Shown piece after piece: positions 1 through 11,785 of a stretch of DNA of 64,000 nucleotides; the first letter of the stretch is position 1, and the number at the start of each line of letters is the position of its first letter. A program made the translations under genes and the position numbers. The stretch is from Liolophura sinensis. Its lineage: Eukaryota; Mollusca; Polyplacophora; Chitonida; Chitonidae. The stretch lies in contig NC_088307.1 in assembly GCF_032854445.1 (NCBI RefSeq), positions 560,001 through 624,000 on the forward strand, in the 5' to 3' direction. The notes under the pieces are model-generated. The model was given only the letters and a program-made list of their open reading frames with translations. It was not told where the DNA came from and ran no database searches.

Positions 1-780
1 TCCACTCCTCTGATTTCCTTTTCGCAATTATATATGGTAGACGCCTTCAGTCGACGTTGCATTGATTTTTCCCGAGTGCTATTTAGCTCTAAGACTCCGA
101 CACTGTTATTCCAATTATGCTATTTTTTTCCGAAATGTATGCGGTTGTTTACTCTCGTCATACTGCGTAGAGACATCATAAAATTGTATTTCTAGCAGCA
201 TTAGAATGACATAATACCCTAGAGAGTTGCATTGATTTGCCTTTGTCTTTTTTTTTTTTTTGGTGCATTCTTATGCTGACCACGTCCACGTATTGATCTC
301 AGTGGCAGAGTTATTTGACGTTGTCTGTGGCGGAGATTGGTAAGCTCTATTCAGCATTGGAAATGTCATCAAGACATACTGCTCATTCTCCACGCGCGAA
401 CAGGATCTTGTTTGACAATAATCTCTGCTGCCGGTACATTTGCTGATCTTCACAGGCGTCGCCTCCGTTTTCAGCTCTCTCATTTCGGCACATTAGTTCT
501 AAAGAGATTAGACGTCGAAAGACAAATTTCAGGAGGGATATTGATTCCAGAGACATTCTCCATGGTGTTAAGAATGGAGTCAAGCAGTGGAGGGCAACTG
601 CTTTAAATAAGTAGACAGTTAAGTTAAAATAGCCAGCGGTTTGCACTTAAGGCCAGCCATTTATTAGAACGTGCTACAGTATTAATTAAATGACTTAAAG
701 AATCAATAATGGCCACAATAAATTCTTATCTTATATAGGTTAAAGGGAATCCAACTGATACCTTATAAAATAAAATCCAT
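1..780. other. Unique sequence, no gene recognised
   Basis: This moderately AT-rich, non-repetitive DNA contains a T-run at about 248-261. The short open frames on both strands have no recognisable motif or start context. Nothing else is seen. Confidence 0.5.
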
Positions 781-1030
781 TTATTTATTTATTTGATTGG
801 TGTTTTACGCTCCACTCAAGAATATTCTTATACGAGGGCGGCTAGCATTATGACGCAAAACCGAGGTAGAGCCCGGAGGACATCCACAACCATCCGCAGT
901 TTGCTGGCAGACCTTTTCACGTGTGACCAGCGAGGAAACCATCATGAAGTGAACTTGAACTCACTGAGACTGCATTGGTGAGAGCCTACTGGATCATTGC
1001 TGGTACGCTAATCACCTCGGCCTCGGAAGA
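781..1030 (-). mobile_element. SINE family A copy (tRNA-derived, near full length)
   Basis: On the - strand this reads: a degenerate tRNA-like head, a body with the 'aacctgcggatggt'-type core, and a tail of AAATAAAT units. On the + strand it starts with ttatttatttatttgattgg followed by tgttttacgc. At least thirteen related copies occur in the window. The best heads (the reverse complements of 34.9-kb-type copies, and the + copies at 45063 and 48396) show box A-like (gtggtccagtggtaagc) and box B-like (gagttcaagccc) Pol III promoter motifs, so sense orientation was set by the head. This copy is diverged. Confidence 0.8.
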
Positions 1031-1098
1031 CCTCACAATTCTGTAATAAACAAAAGGAAGAAACATTGCTATGTAATAAATTGTGATATATAGTAGAG

Positions 1099-1200
1099 AA
1101 CAAAGCCAGAGCAGCGAAGACATTGTGATGGTTGACAAATGGTCACACCTATTAGCGGTGAAACCAGGCCTCTTGTCAATTGACCGAGTAAGCCTGCTAA
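1099..1200 (+). repeat. Dispersed repeat family C, copy 1
   Basis: This ~100-bp segment contains aaagccagagcagcg, aatggtcaca and a ggcctcttgtcaatt block in the same order and spacing as at 24732-24835 and 37121-37225. The family is not recognised. No target duplication or inverted ends were seen. Confidence 0.7.
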
Positions 1201-1700
1201 TGCTTTTATAAACTTAGTTCCTATATTTTTACATATAAAACTAAAACCTAACATCTTTCCGTCGTTCTCCTTGGTTATATCTGCTATTCGTCTAAAAGCA
1301 TCTAATGTGGGTGTGTTTGTTGTAATATGGATCCCTGCATTCGATAATCCATGGAATTCGGTTTGTGGAGTTTTAACAGTTTTTTAAACATATTTTAACA
1401 GTTTAGCGGATGTACATGTCACAGAGAACAACAAAACTGATTATTCACACACTCAACGTCCTCCGATTTATTTAAACATGTTAAAACTGACCTTTTTGAG
1501 ATACTGATGCAAATAAAGCTATTTTTGTGATGCTCGGAGAGACATTGCAATGCACTGATATGTAAATATGTTCCCGGGCCTGATCTGCCAGGACCAGTAA
1601 TACAGACAGTGTGAACGTAAGCAGTAGACCACATCGGACCACTAAGCCACACTGGCCTGTTGGACTTTAGGACACGGTTTTCATCATGAACACCCGGAAA
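1201..1700. other. Unique sequence, nothing recognised
   Basis: This non-repetitive spacer lies between family C copy 1 and a SINE. No coding motif or RNA gene is seen. Confidence 0.4.
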
Positions 1701-1945
1701 ATTTATTTATTGATGTGTTTTGCGCCGTACACAAGCATATTTCACGGATACGATGGCGGCCAGCAACATGGAGGTAGGAAACTGATTAGAGCCCAGGGAA
1801 CCCACGACCATCCGTAGGCTTCTGCCATACCTTTCCACGTACGGTCCGAAAAAAAGCCAGCAAGACCTGGACTTGAACTCCCATTGACCACAATAGTGTT
1901 ATTACGCTGCGCTAAGACCCTAACCTCTAGGCTACGGAGGTTCCC
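1701..1945 (-). mobile_element. SINE family A copy (near full length, diverged)
   Basis: On the + strand it begins with atttatttattg and tgttttgcgccgtac. It continues through the body (cccacgaccatccgtagg, cgtacggtccg, gacttgaactccc) to a tRNA-like head ending cggaggttccc. It carries box B-like and box A-like remnants at the right-hand end. Confidence 0.8.
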
Positions 1946-2425
1946 ACAATCGGAAAAGGTTCCAAATTGCTAGAGAACCGTTTTGTTTCACAACGAACCT
2001 GTAGTGTGTGTAGTAAGTGGAGGAAGTTTTGTTGGAAACACTTATAGAAAATGTTCACTTCAGCTCTCAGCTATTCTGACCTCTGCCGTAGAAGTGTTAT
2101 CTGAACTTGCACATGAGAGATATCAAGGCATTGCACATGGTGTGGAGATACGGTAACAAGCAGAGCCACACGCAGCTCTATATAACAAGTTGCCACGCGG
2201 AGGTCAAGACACTCGCCAAATGCTCCCCTCGAGCTTTCTTCGATACCGGTACAGGCACTGGTAACAGGATTCGTAACGTAGTTTAGGAAATCCTTTAGAT
2301 TCAAGTTACATTTCTTCATAAACCGGGTGATATTAGTACTGTCACAACTTGAGGGTCATCCGTAGTGTATCAAGTTTGGTCACTGACTTAAAACAATGCC
2401 TGTATTTAATATTATGTTGTATTCT
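1946..2425. other. Unique sequence, nothing recognised
   Basis: This is non-repetitive DNA with only short, unsupported open frames. Confidence 0.4.
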
Positions 2426-2588
2426 TACATATACCACGTGGGAATGTCTCAGCAACCTGCGGATGGTCGAGGGTTTCCCCCGGGCTCTGCCCTATTTCCA
2501 CCCACCATAACGCTGCCGCAGTCGTATAGGTGAAATGTTCTTGAGTTCGGCGTAAAACACCAATCAAATAAATAAAATACATATACCA
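2426..2588 (+). mobile_element. SINE family A copy, 5'-truncated, with 11-bp target-site duplication
   Basis: The element itself is 2437-2577: body from cacgtgggaatg-like sequence through aacctgcggatggtcg to cggcgtaaaacaccaatc and an AAATAAATAAAA tail. It is bounded by a perfect direct repeat TACATATACCA at 2426-2436 and 2578-2588. The tRNA head is missing, as expected for an incomplete reverse-transcription product. A minisatellite begins directly after the right-hand duplication. Confidence 0.85.
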
Positions 2589-3478
2589 GGAACCTGTTAG
2601 TGTACTAAGCATCCCCGCCTGTGGCCCCTGTTGATGCAGTAGCATCTCCGCCCCTGGTCCCTGTTGGTGGACTAAGCATCCCTGCCCCTGGTTCCACTTG
2701 GTGGACTAAGCATCCCTCCCCCTGGTCCATGTTGGTGGACTAAGCACCCCCGCCCTTGGTCCCTGTTGGTGGACTAAGCAACCCCGCCCCTGGTCCCACT
2801 TAGTGGACTAAGCACCCCCGCCTCTGGTCCCTGTTGGTGGACTAAGCACCCCCGCCTCTGGTCCCTGTTGGTGGACTAAGCATCCCTGGCTCTAGTCCCA
2901 CTTGGTGGACTAAGCACCCCCGCCTCTGGTCCCTGTTGGTGGACTAAGCACCCCCGCCTCTGGTCCCTGTTGGTGGACTAAGCACCCCTGTCTGTCGTCC
3001 CTGTTGGTGGACTAAGCACCCCCGCCCCTGATCCCTGTTGGTGGACTAAGCATTCCCGCCTCTGGTCCCACTTGGTGGACTAATCACCCCCGCCGCTCGT
3101 CCCTGTTGGTGGACTAAGCATCATCGCCTCTGCACCCTGTTGGTGGACTAAGCACCCCCGCCCCTGGTCCCTGTTGGTGGACTTAGCACCCTCGGCTTTG
3201 GTCCCTGTTGGTGGACTAAAGCATCCCCGCCTCTCGTCCCTGTTGGTGGGCTAAGCACCCTCGCCTCTCGTCCCCGTTGGTGTACTAAGCACCCTCGCCT
3301 CTGGTCCCTGTTGATGGACTAAGCACCCCCGCCTCTCATTTCTGTTGGTGGACAGCATCCCCGCCTCTGGTCCCCGTTGGTGGACTAAGCACCCCCGCCG
3401 CTCATCCCTGTTGGTGGACTAAGCACCCCCGCCCCTGGTCCCTGTTGGTGGGCTAAAGCATCCCCGCCTCCGGTTCCT
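2589..3478. repeat. Minisatellite, ~33-34-bp unit, ~26 copies
   Basis: The unit contains ggtccctgttggtggacta followed by agcacccccgcctct. Copies are imperfect, with a C/T-rich, G/C-skewed composition. It starts right at the SINE target duplication. No reading frame persists. Confidence 0.95.
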
Positions 3479-3705
3479 TTGCATTCTTTTAATGTAATAG
3501 TATGTTAAATGTGATGATAACACAGCATTTTGAGTAATTCTAGACCAGTGAGGTCTAATCATTTCCAGTTAACATCGCTGCCTCTTTTTTTGACCTAAGT
3601 CTGCTTGTGGTCGTAGACGTTCCCACAATTTATGGATTTTACACGTGCATAAACAGGCAGAATAAAATGTTGTAATGTGGGAAGAAAGTCGAGAGAGTAA
3701 CGATA

Positions 3706-4775
3706 GAATGAGGTGTTGATACAGTGTAAGGCGTCTTGCCACAATGAAGCAATAATACAGGATACGGCGTCGTGGCGGAATGAAGTGCTAATACAGGATA
3801 AGGCGTCGTGCCAGAATGAAGTGTCAATACAGATTAAGACGCCGTGCCAGAGTATAGGGTTTATTCAGGACAAGGCGTCGTGCCGGAATGATGTGTTAAT
3901 TCGAGATAAGGCGTCGTGTGAGAATGAAGTGCTAATTCAGGATAATGCGTCGTGCCAGAATGAGGTGTTAATACAGGATAATGCGTCGCGACGGAATGAA
4001 TTGTTAATACAGGATTATGCTGCGTGCCGGAATGAGGTGTTAATATATGATAAAGCGTCTTGCCAGAATGAAGCGATAATACAGGATAAGGCGTCGTGCC
4101 AGAATGAAGTGTTAATTCGCGATAAGGCGTCGTGTCGGAATGAAGTGTTAATAAAGGATAATGAGGTGTGCCGGAATGAAGTGTTAATACAGGATAAGAG
4201 GTCGTGCCGTTATGAAATGTTAATACAGGATAATGCGGCGTGCCGGAATGAAGTGTTAATACAGGATAAGAGGTCGTGCCGTTAGGAAATGTTAATACAG
4301 AATAAGACGTCGTGTCGGAATGAAATGTTAATACAGGATAATGCGGCGTTCAAGAATGAGGTGATAATAGAGGATAAGGCGCCGTGCCAGATTGAAGTCT
4401 TAAAATAGAAAAAGGCGCCATGCCAGAATGACGTAATAATACAGGACAAGACGCCGTGCCAGAATGAAGTGGTAATTCGGGACAAGGCGTCCTGTCGGAT
4501 AGTGCGTCGTGCCAGAATGAAGTGTTAATACAAGATAAGGCGGCGTGCCGGAATGAGGCGTTAATACAGGATAAGGCGTCGCGACGGAATGAAGTGCTAA
4601 TGCAGGATAAGGCCTTGTACCAGAATAAAGTGCTAATGCAGGATAAGGGGTCGTGCCGGAATAAAGTGTTAATACAAGATAAGGCGTCGTGGCAGAATGA
4701 AGTGTTAATACAGAATAATGCCTCGTGCCAGAATAAAGTTTTAATATAGAATAAGGCGCCAACAATAGAATAAAG
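3706..4775. repeat. Minisatellite, 36-bp unit, ~30 copies
   Basis: The unit contains gtcgtgccagaatgaagtg then ttaatacaggataaggc. Since 36 is divisible by 3, long open frames appear on both strands (a 190-codon one on +, 145 and 121 codons on -). These are array read-through; there is no unique flanking coding sequence. Confidence 0.95.
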
Positions 4776-4797
4776 AGCCAACAACACGGTAGGACGG

Positions 4798-4985
4798 AAA
4801 TTATTTATTTATTTCATTGGTGTTTTGCACCATACTCAAGAAGATATCACTTTCCTATGTACGACCGGAGTGGAAGCCAACATGAGGTGGACCTGAACTC
4901 ACAACCACTGCATTGGCGGAAGGTTCCTGGGTCATTGCGCCGTGGTAGAGTCTTTCCCCACCCCCAAACCCCACCCCCGTCCTCG
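4798..4985 (-). mobile_element. SINE family A copy with internal deletion
   Basis: The + strand starts with ttatttatttatttcattgg and tgttttgcaccatactc. It then jumps to the tgtacgaccggagtgg part, missing about 70 bp of body, and ends in a degenerate head (gcattggcggaaggttcctg). It separates two unrelated minisatellites. Confidence 0.75.
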
Positions 4986-5003
4986 GCATCGGAGGCTCTG
5001 GTC

Positions 5004-5725
5004 GGACATAAAACAAGTAACATCATGACAGGACGGAAGCAAGACAGCTAATATCACGAGAGGGCAGATATAAGACAGCTAACATCACGACATGGCGAAC
5101 ATAAGGCAGCTAAAATCAAGAACTGGCAGTCATAAGACAGGTAATCACACGACAGGGCAGATATAAGACAGGTACTCACACGACAGGGCAGGCATAAGAC
5201 AGGTAATCACACGACAGGGCAGACATAAGACAGGTAATCACACGACAGGGCAGACATAAGACAGCTAACAACATGACCGTGCAGACATAAAACAGCTTAT
5301 ATCACGAAAAACCGGTCATAGAACAGTTAATAACTCGACTGGGCGGACAGAAGACAGTTAACATCAATACAGAGTGGACATAAAACAGCTAACAACACAG
5401 TAGAGCGAACATAAGACAGCTAACATTAGAAAAGGGCAAACATAAGACAGCTAACATCATGATAGGGCTGCAACAAGGAGGTACATTACATACACTCTAA
5501 GGATTCCTTCATCGTCATATGACTGAAAAATTGTTAAGCACGACGTTAAACCCCAAGCACTCACTTACTCACTCATGATAAGGCGGACATAAGACAGCTA
5601 ACATCACGAGAGGGCAGACATAAGACAGTTGAGGTCACAACAGAGTGGACATAAGGGAGGCAGCAACACGGCAAGGCAGACATGCGGCAGATAACCACAG
5701 GACAGGACCAACATGCAGCTAACAA
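5004..5725. repeat. Minisatellite, ~31-32-bp unit, split by a SINE
   Basis: The unit contains acataagacagctaacatc then acgacagggcag. It is interrupted by a SINE B fragment at 5465-5572 and resumes in the same register after it. Both arms are degenerate towards the right end. Confidence 0.9.
5457..5580 (+). mobile_element. SINE family B fragment (3' end) with 8-bp target duplication
   Basis: The element at 5465-5572 contains gtcatatgactgaaaaattg, acgacgttaaaccccaag and a cactcacttactcactc tail. These match the 3' part of the tRNA-derived SINE B copies at 34240 and 48526. The sequence tcatgata occurs at 5457-5464 and again at 5573-5580. The insertion is inside the 31-bp minisatellite. Confidence 0.8.
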
Positions 5726-7267
5726 CATTACTAAAGAACTTTACTTCTTCCCATCCAGTCGAAATACGAATCTAGACGAGTGTTGTTTTCTTCTAACAAG
5801 CTCTGAGGGAAAAAACATCGATTTGCTAATAGTGTGATACAGATACCTTACGTTTAGTGCAGATGCATACGGCGGTAAAAAAGATGGAAGGATGAGAGTG
5901 GCAGAGGTATTTTCTTGACCGTCCCTGAGGACTTTACATGTGCACGTAATACGTTGGCTCTGTTGAGTATATGTCGAGGATCGATGTCAATTTAAAGCCG
6001 TCAGACTACCCCAGACACCGCATCGATCATAAGGATCATTTCAAATTAGGAAATAGCTGTTGGTGAGGTTACAACAAATCCATATGTCTAAGTGTCCTCC
6101 AGGACTCTCATTGTTTTACTAGGTTATCTGCCTGATAAAAGCATGCTTTCATTGTTATCTACCTAGACAAGGAGATCTTGCCCCTAAAATGGCCGCTGTC
6201 TTCTACGTGGTAACGCTGAGGTTCAAGGGCCTCCTTGCTGTTTTCTGTTGCACTCCGTATTTTTTCTCACTCGACCTCTTTTATGCATATCTAATTTTTA
6301 TTTATTTATTCTATTTCTCCGATATGGTTTTAAATGTACAGGTGCACTCCTTAAAGCGCATCCTCCACTCTATGTGCCTGTTTCTACATTTCTGCCACCA
6401 CTGGTAAACGTTGTGCAGAAATCTGGAACAGCGCGATGGTCACTTGGTTCATGGTGATGACGCAGAAAGTGACGTCAGATATTATTCCATAATACATGCG
6501 CATTTTCGCTTTGACAGCTCAAACAAATCCACTGAAAATACATTATGAACGCAGGTGAAGTCGTAATGAAGGAAGTCCTGTAGTTACGAGTGACGTCGTG
6601 TGGGAAATACTGAATATTGTCATCAAACTCTCAAAACTCCCAAATCAATGTACATAATACAAATGTAATCGTGTAACTGGTGATTTCTTTACCAGTTAAT
6701 AACCCTGACCAAATCTGGTAATCAAATGTTCAAACGATCAGATGGCGTGTCATGGCGTAAAGATGACTTTACTCGTATTGCGTGTTCTCAGTGGAGTTTT
6801 GGGCCGGAGAGTAGTCGGGAGAAGCTCATGCACATGAGAACTTCTTTTGTTGCTCTGGCGCTGGTACAAAATCAAGGGAATTCTACCGAGCTCTGAAAAT
6901 TCAATTACGGTTATATTTCAGACGAGTTTAAGTGAGTGTAATATTACGCCATCTGGGTTAAGCGTGTTTTCCTGTCTTGCCGATCACTTTACATGACCGT
7001 TAGGCGAAACACGGAATCAATGCAGTTAACTGAAACTGTCTAATCTAGACTCAGACAAGTACAGCCTTCCTAAACAGCTACGGGTTATCTGTAACTCTGG
7101 CATTCAGACTACTCATATAGCCTCCCACACTTCGCTGCGCCCTTCCCAAATTGATTGAGGTTGCCTGTAGCTCAAGCATTCTAAACCAAAAGGATTGCTT
7201 CCAAAAGGATGTCCACTACTGGATATTGCGATTTTTATTCAAAATATTGTGACCATTCGTGATTTTA
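5726..7267. other. Unique sequence, no gene recognised
   Basis: About 1.5 kb is non-repetitive. A perfect CRE octamer TGACGTCA lies at 6470-6477, with related sites nearby (tgatgacgc, gtgacgtcg). Two overlapping short hydrophobic open frames at 6189-6457 have no splice or homology support. If the missing first exon of the calcium sensor gene were in the window, an unrepeated stretch like this would be a place to look, but I did not recognise it. Confidence 0.4.
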
Positions 7268-7790
7268 GTGGTATTTGTCATCAACAATGATGTTTGTTTA
7301 AAGTGTTTACAATTTACTGTAGTAGTGTTTATCGTCAACAGTAATGTTGTGTACAGTATTTGCATTTGGCCGTAGTAGGGTTTATCGTCAACAATAATGT
7401 CTGTGTACAGTGTTTACATTTTACAGTAGTAGGGTTTATCGTCAGCAATAATGTCTGTGTACAATGTTTGCATTTTACATTAGTAGGATTTATCGTGAAC
7501 AATAATGTCTGTATATAGTGTTTACATTTTACATTAGTAGGGTTTATCGTGAACAATAATGTCTGTGTACAGTGTTTACATTTTACATTAGTAGGGTTTA
7601 TCGTGAACAGTAATGTCTGTGTACAGTGTTTACATTTTACATTAGTAGGGTTTATCGTGAACAATAATGTCTGCGTACAGTGTTTACATTTTACAGAAGT
7701 AGGGTTTATTGTGAACAATAATGTCTGCGTACAGTGTTTACATTTTACGGAAGTAGGGTTTGTCATCAGCAACAATGAATGTTGTGAATA
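7268..7790. repeat. Minisatellite, 54-bp unit, ~9 copies
   Basis: The unit contains gggtttatcgtgaacaata, atgtctgtgtacagtg and tttacattttacattagta. Its 54-bp period is divisible by 3 and gives open frames on both strands. It changes at its right edge into a shorter-period array. Confidence 0.93.
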
Positions 7791-7824
7791 TAACAGTGAT
7801 GTTCGTGACCAGTAAGAGACATCA

Positions 7825-8155
7825 TAGTGTTTACAACCTCGGTGTTTAACGTTTGCAAATCACAGAGTTTAACGTTTACAATCAGATTGTTTATCGTTTG
7901 CAATCATAGTGTTTAACGTTTGCATTCAGAATGTTTATCATTCACAATCATAACGCTTACTGTTTACAATCACAGCTTTTGACATTTACATTCATAGTGT
8001 TTAAATGTTACAACATCGGAGTTTAATGTTTACATTCTTAGTGTTTAACGTTTACAATCACAGATTTTAACGTTTACAATCATACTGTTTAATGTTTACA
8101 ATCACAGCGTTTAACATTTACAATCACTGTTACAACAAGGGAGGTTAACGTTTAC
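7825..8155. repeat. Degenerate short-period array (~22-bp, gtttaacgtttacaatca)
   Basis: Repeated gtttaacgtttacaatca-like words occur with drifting spacing. Both it and the 54-bp array to its left are built from tttaca/gttta words, so they may share origin. Confidence 0.8.
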
Positions 8156-8392
8156 AGTAAGATGGTTTTACCTTAGCATTAAACACTCATGTGGGCAAAT
8201 ATTTCGGGCAAATAGACCCTTAAAGCAGTGACGACAGATTTTTGGCAAAAGATCACACGTATCTGGTGAAATCCGGCTTTTTCTCAGTTTTTCTTAGTTG
8301 CGGTTTTAAATATCAACAATGAAAGTAACAACTTTCACGCCTAGCACCATGTATTCAGCAGAATTATGTAATCAAAGAAAAATAACGTAAGG

Positions 8393-9690
8393 ACACATGC
8401 GACACATACTATATGTGTATACATGTGACACAAGCTATATGTGTATACATGCGACACATACTATATGTGTATACATGCGACACATACTATATGCGTATAC
8501 ATGCGACACATACTATATGTGTATACATGTGACACAAGCTATATGTGTGTACATGCGACACATGCTATATGTGTGTACATGCGACACATACTATATGTGT
8601 ATACATGCGACACATACTATATGTGTATACATGTGACACAAGCTATATGTGTGTACATGTGAAACATGCTATATGTGTATACATGCGACACATACTATAT
8701 GTGTATACATGCGACACATACTATATGTGTATACATGCGACACATACTATATGTGTATACATGTGACACAAGCTATATGTGTGTACATGTGAAACATGCT
8801 ATATGTGTGTACATGTGAAACATGCTATATGTGTGTACATGTGAAACATGCTTTATGTGTGTACATGACACATACTATATGTGTATACATGTGACACAAG
8901 CTATATGTGTATACATGCGACACATACTATATGTGTATACATGCGACACATACTATATGTGTATACATGTGACACAAGCTCTATGTGTGTACATGTGAAA
9001 CATGCTATATGTGTATACATGCGACACATACTATATGTGTATACATGCGACACATACTATATGTGTATACATGCGACACATACTATATGTGTATACATGT
9101 GACACAAGCTATATGTGTGTACATGTGAAACATGCTATATGTGTGTACATGTGAAACATGCTATATGTGTGTACATGTGAAACATGCTATATGTGTGTAC
9201 ATGACACATACTATATGTGTATACATGTGACACAAGCTATATGTGTATACATGCGACACATACTATATGTGTATACATGCGACACATACTATATGTGTAT
9301 ACATGTGACACAAGCTATATGTGTGTACATGTGAAACATGCTATATGTGTATACATGCGACACATACTATATGTGTATACATGCGACACATACTATATGT
9401 GTATACATGCGACACATACTATATGTGTATACATGTGACACAAGCTATATGTGTGTACATGTGAAACATGCTATATGTGTGTACATGTGAAACATGCTAT
9501 ATGTGTGTACATGTGAAACATGCTTTATGTGTGTACATGACACATACTATATGTGTATACATGCGACACATGGTATATGTGTGTAGAATTGACATGTGCT
9601 ATATGTGTATACATGTGGCACATACTGTATGTGTATACATGTGACATATGCAATATGTATATACATGTGACACATGCCATATGTGTATGA
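8393..9690. repeat. Minisatellite, 26-bp unit with a 336-bp higher-order repeat
   Basis: The monomer is gcgacacatactatatgtg plus tatacat (26 bp). It contains palindromic parts (CACATAC/TATGTG arms and TGTATACA). Sub-variants (tgtgacacaagc, tgtgaaacatgc, and a 24-bp short unit) recur in the same order every 336 bp, at 8545, 8881 and 9217. Open frames in all three + frames are produced by the 26-bp period and are not genes. Confidence 0.95.
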
Positions 9691-10519
9691 CAAATAGGTC
9701 GAGCAGTTTCACCAGTGTAGATGTGACATATACCGGTACAAACGAACCAGTCAGTTTTACGTGTATACCTCGGTCGTACATGTTTACAGCTGGGGCCGGA
9801 TTCATGAAGCTCTAGTGACGTTGCGTACACGTTGTAGGCAGTTACGCGATCGTTACATAACGAGAGCCTTGTGAATTCGGCCTCTCAACAGGACAGCTTA
9901 GTCACATACAGATGAGCTGCGAAAATGTACAAGATTTCTGTTCATAAATTAGCAGCCAAACTTCGGATGAATATAAGGTGTGAAATCATCCGCAGCAGCG
10001 TGTAGAAACAAGTGAGAATCAATCTCGAGCACTCTCGCGTGACCTTGTTTAACCCAGGCTGTAGAGCTGTCAAAGAATAGCGAGATGAATCACGTGACCA
10101 CTGACTCAAGAGATTCGGGTTAATCTTCGGATCTTCCCGAGAGAAAGGTGTAATTTTATCGCTATTTCGACAAGCGCAACCATTGCCTCCAGGAATTTAG
10201 CTCAACATTAATCACATTTATGACTGGGTCAAAGTTCACTTCCGCCAGAGGCAGTCGGGTGGGTAGTATCATATAGGCCTATCAAAAGCACAAAAACCCC
10301 TTGAAATGGTAAAACATAATCGTCTTCAGTTGCGAGAGTCTGTACTCCATGTGAACTCCACCTCCTCATCTCCCCCTCTTTCGCTTTTTATTGCACCGTG
10401 TTCCTTGCAGGGAGTATTGTGAAACATTATTACTGTGTTATTTCCATCAGAAATGTAAGAACATTTTGTTTCCTTTTATACTTTTAGTATTTGTCGTTTT
10501 GTCCCTAGAATGAAGTGTA
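9691..10519. other. Unique sequence with a small inverted repeat
   Basis: Apart from a ~95-bp inverted repeat at 9792-9885, no feature is recognised. A DR1-like nuclear receptor motif gggtcaaagttca lies at 10226-10238. Confidence 0.4.
9792..9885. mobile_element. Possible short MITE (imperfect inverted ends)
   Basis: The left end is ggggccggattcatgaagc. The right end read on the other strand is gaggccgaattcacaaggc. The arms match over about 25-30 bp with mismatches and enclose ~40 bp. No clear target duplication was found, so a simple hairpin is possible. Confidence 0.45.
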
Positions 10520-10529
10520 CAAACACTGG

Positions 10530-10695
10530 ACACATTAATAAATACTTGCCACATTTATAAATACTGGCCACATCTAAAATAGTCGCCACATTTATAAATA
10601 ATCGCAACATTTACAAATACTGGCCACATTTATAAATACTGGCCGCATTTACAAATACTAGCCACATTTATAAATACTCGCCATATTTACAAGTA
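10530..10695. repeat. Short minisatellite, ~17-18-bp unit, ~9 copies
   Basis: The unit is gccacatttataaatact with variants (tgg/tcg before cca). It is AT-rich and imperfect. Confidence 0.9.
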
Positions 10696-11164
10696 TAGGG
10701 TATTAAAAAGGCACAGGTGAATTTTCATATCATCAATCCGCTTTAGGTCAAAGCCGGATAATTAATTTTACAAATTGTTATTTTCAGACAAGTAACACTG
10801 ATAAAGTATGAATGTCAATAAGGTTAACGTAGGAAGGAGAAGGCCATTCCTCTATGGCACCAGCTCACAAGTGGACGTTCACCTCAGCATTGTCGTAGCA
10901 GCACGTTGTACCACGTATATCCGGGTATTTATTTTTGTTTAATGGGGTGGAGGTTATCTTGCTGAAAGAATGAGCGGCCAGTTTTCCTTTTTCATTTGGG
11001 CAAAATCAGGGTATCCCTTTCTGACATAACACGGGTATGGCAGGCCCACTAAAGAAACCATCCTCAAGCAAAAAAGCAAGCAGATCATTCTTTTGTGCGG
11101 ATGTGGAAATGGTTAAGTCATTGATATAGGCTGTTTATTTGGTGTTTTGACATCTTTATCGTTA
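10696..11164. other. Unique sequence, nothing recognised
   Basis: This is non-repetitive spacer with no coding signal. Confidence 0.4.
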
Positions 11165-11430
11165 GTGTATTCACATTCGCATTCCGCCTTACCGCAGTGT
11201 GCGTTTCGCCTTCCACCTTACCACTATATGAGTTGTCACCTTCCACCTAACAACAGTGTGAGTTGTCACTTTGCGCCTTATAACAGTGAGTTGTTACCTT
11301 CCCTTACATTAGTATGAATTTTCGCTTTCCATCTTACAGTAGTGTGTGTTTTCGCCCTCCACTTATCCACGGTGCGAATTGTCACCTTTCTCCTTATCAC
11401 AGAATGAGTTGTCACCTTTCGCCTTCCATA
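11165..11430. repeat. Degenerate minisatellite, ~30-bp unit
   Basis: The words caccttccaccttacca and agtgtgagttgtcacctt recur about eight times with many substitutions. This is an old array. Confidence 0.75.
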
Positions 11431-11785
11431 AAGGTAGCCATACTCATTACATCTACATGATGCCTTTATGAACAGTTGCAATTAAAGCGCGACTGAGATA
11501 CTTGTTTATTTGTTATTTGACATGGAACTCATTCACGGATTACGAATTTGAACTTTGATATGGAATTCATGCCTGGAATATCCACTGTCTACCGGCATCA
11601 TTGAAAACTGACGACCGCTTCTCTCTTGTGTGTTACCGGCTTTATTTCTTATTTTTATAATTTCTTACATACCTTTGTCTGTGAAAGCTAGTGTTAAACA
11701 TTTTTTTGGAAACTGATCTTGCGATTATCGACTTGGAACGCCCTTTACGGACTACGAATGGTATATGAATGTCGTACATGACGCT
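11431..11785. other. Unique sequence, nothing recognised
   Basis: This is short spacer between arrays; nothing is seen. Confidence 0.35.

Noticed and set aside
3713-4787. 190-codon + frame and 121-145-codon - frames of 12-residue repeats
   Set aside because: Pure 36-bp tandem array, open in both directions, with arbitrary frame breaks; no sign of selection on a protein.
6189-6457. Hydrophobic 69-72-codon frames
   Set aside because: Two frames overlap on the same strand in T-rich DNA; the hydrophobicity follows from base composition.
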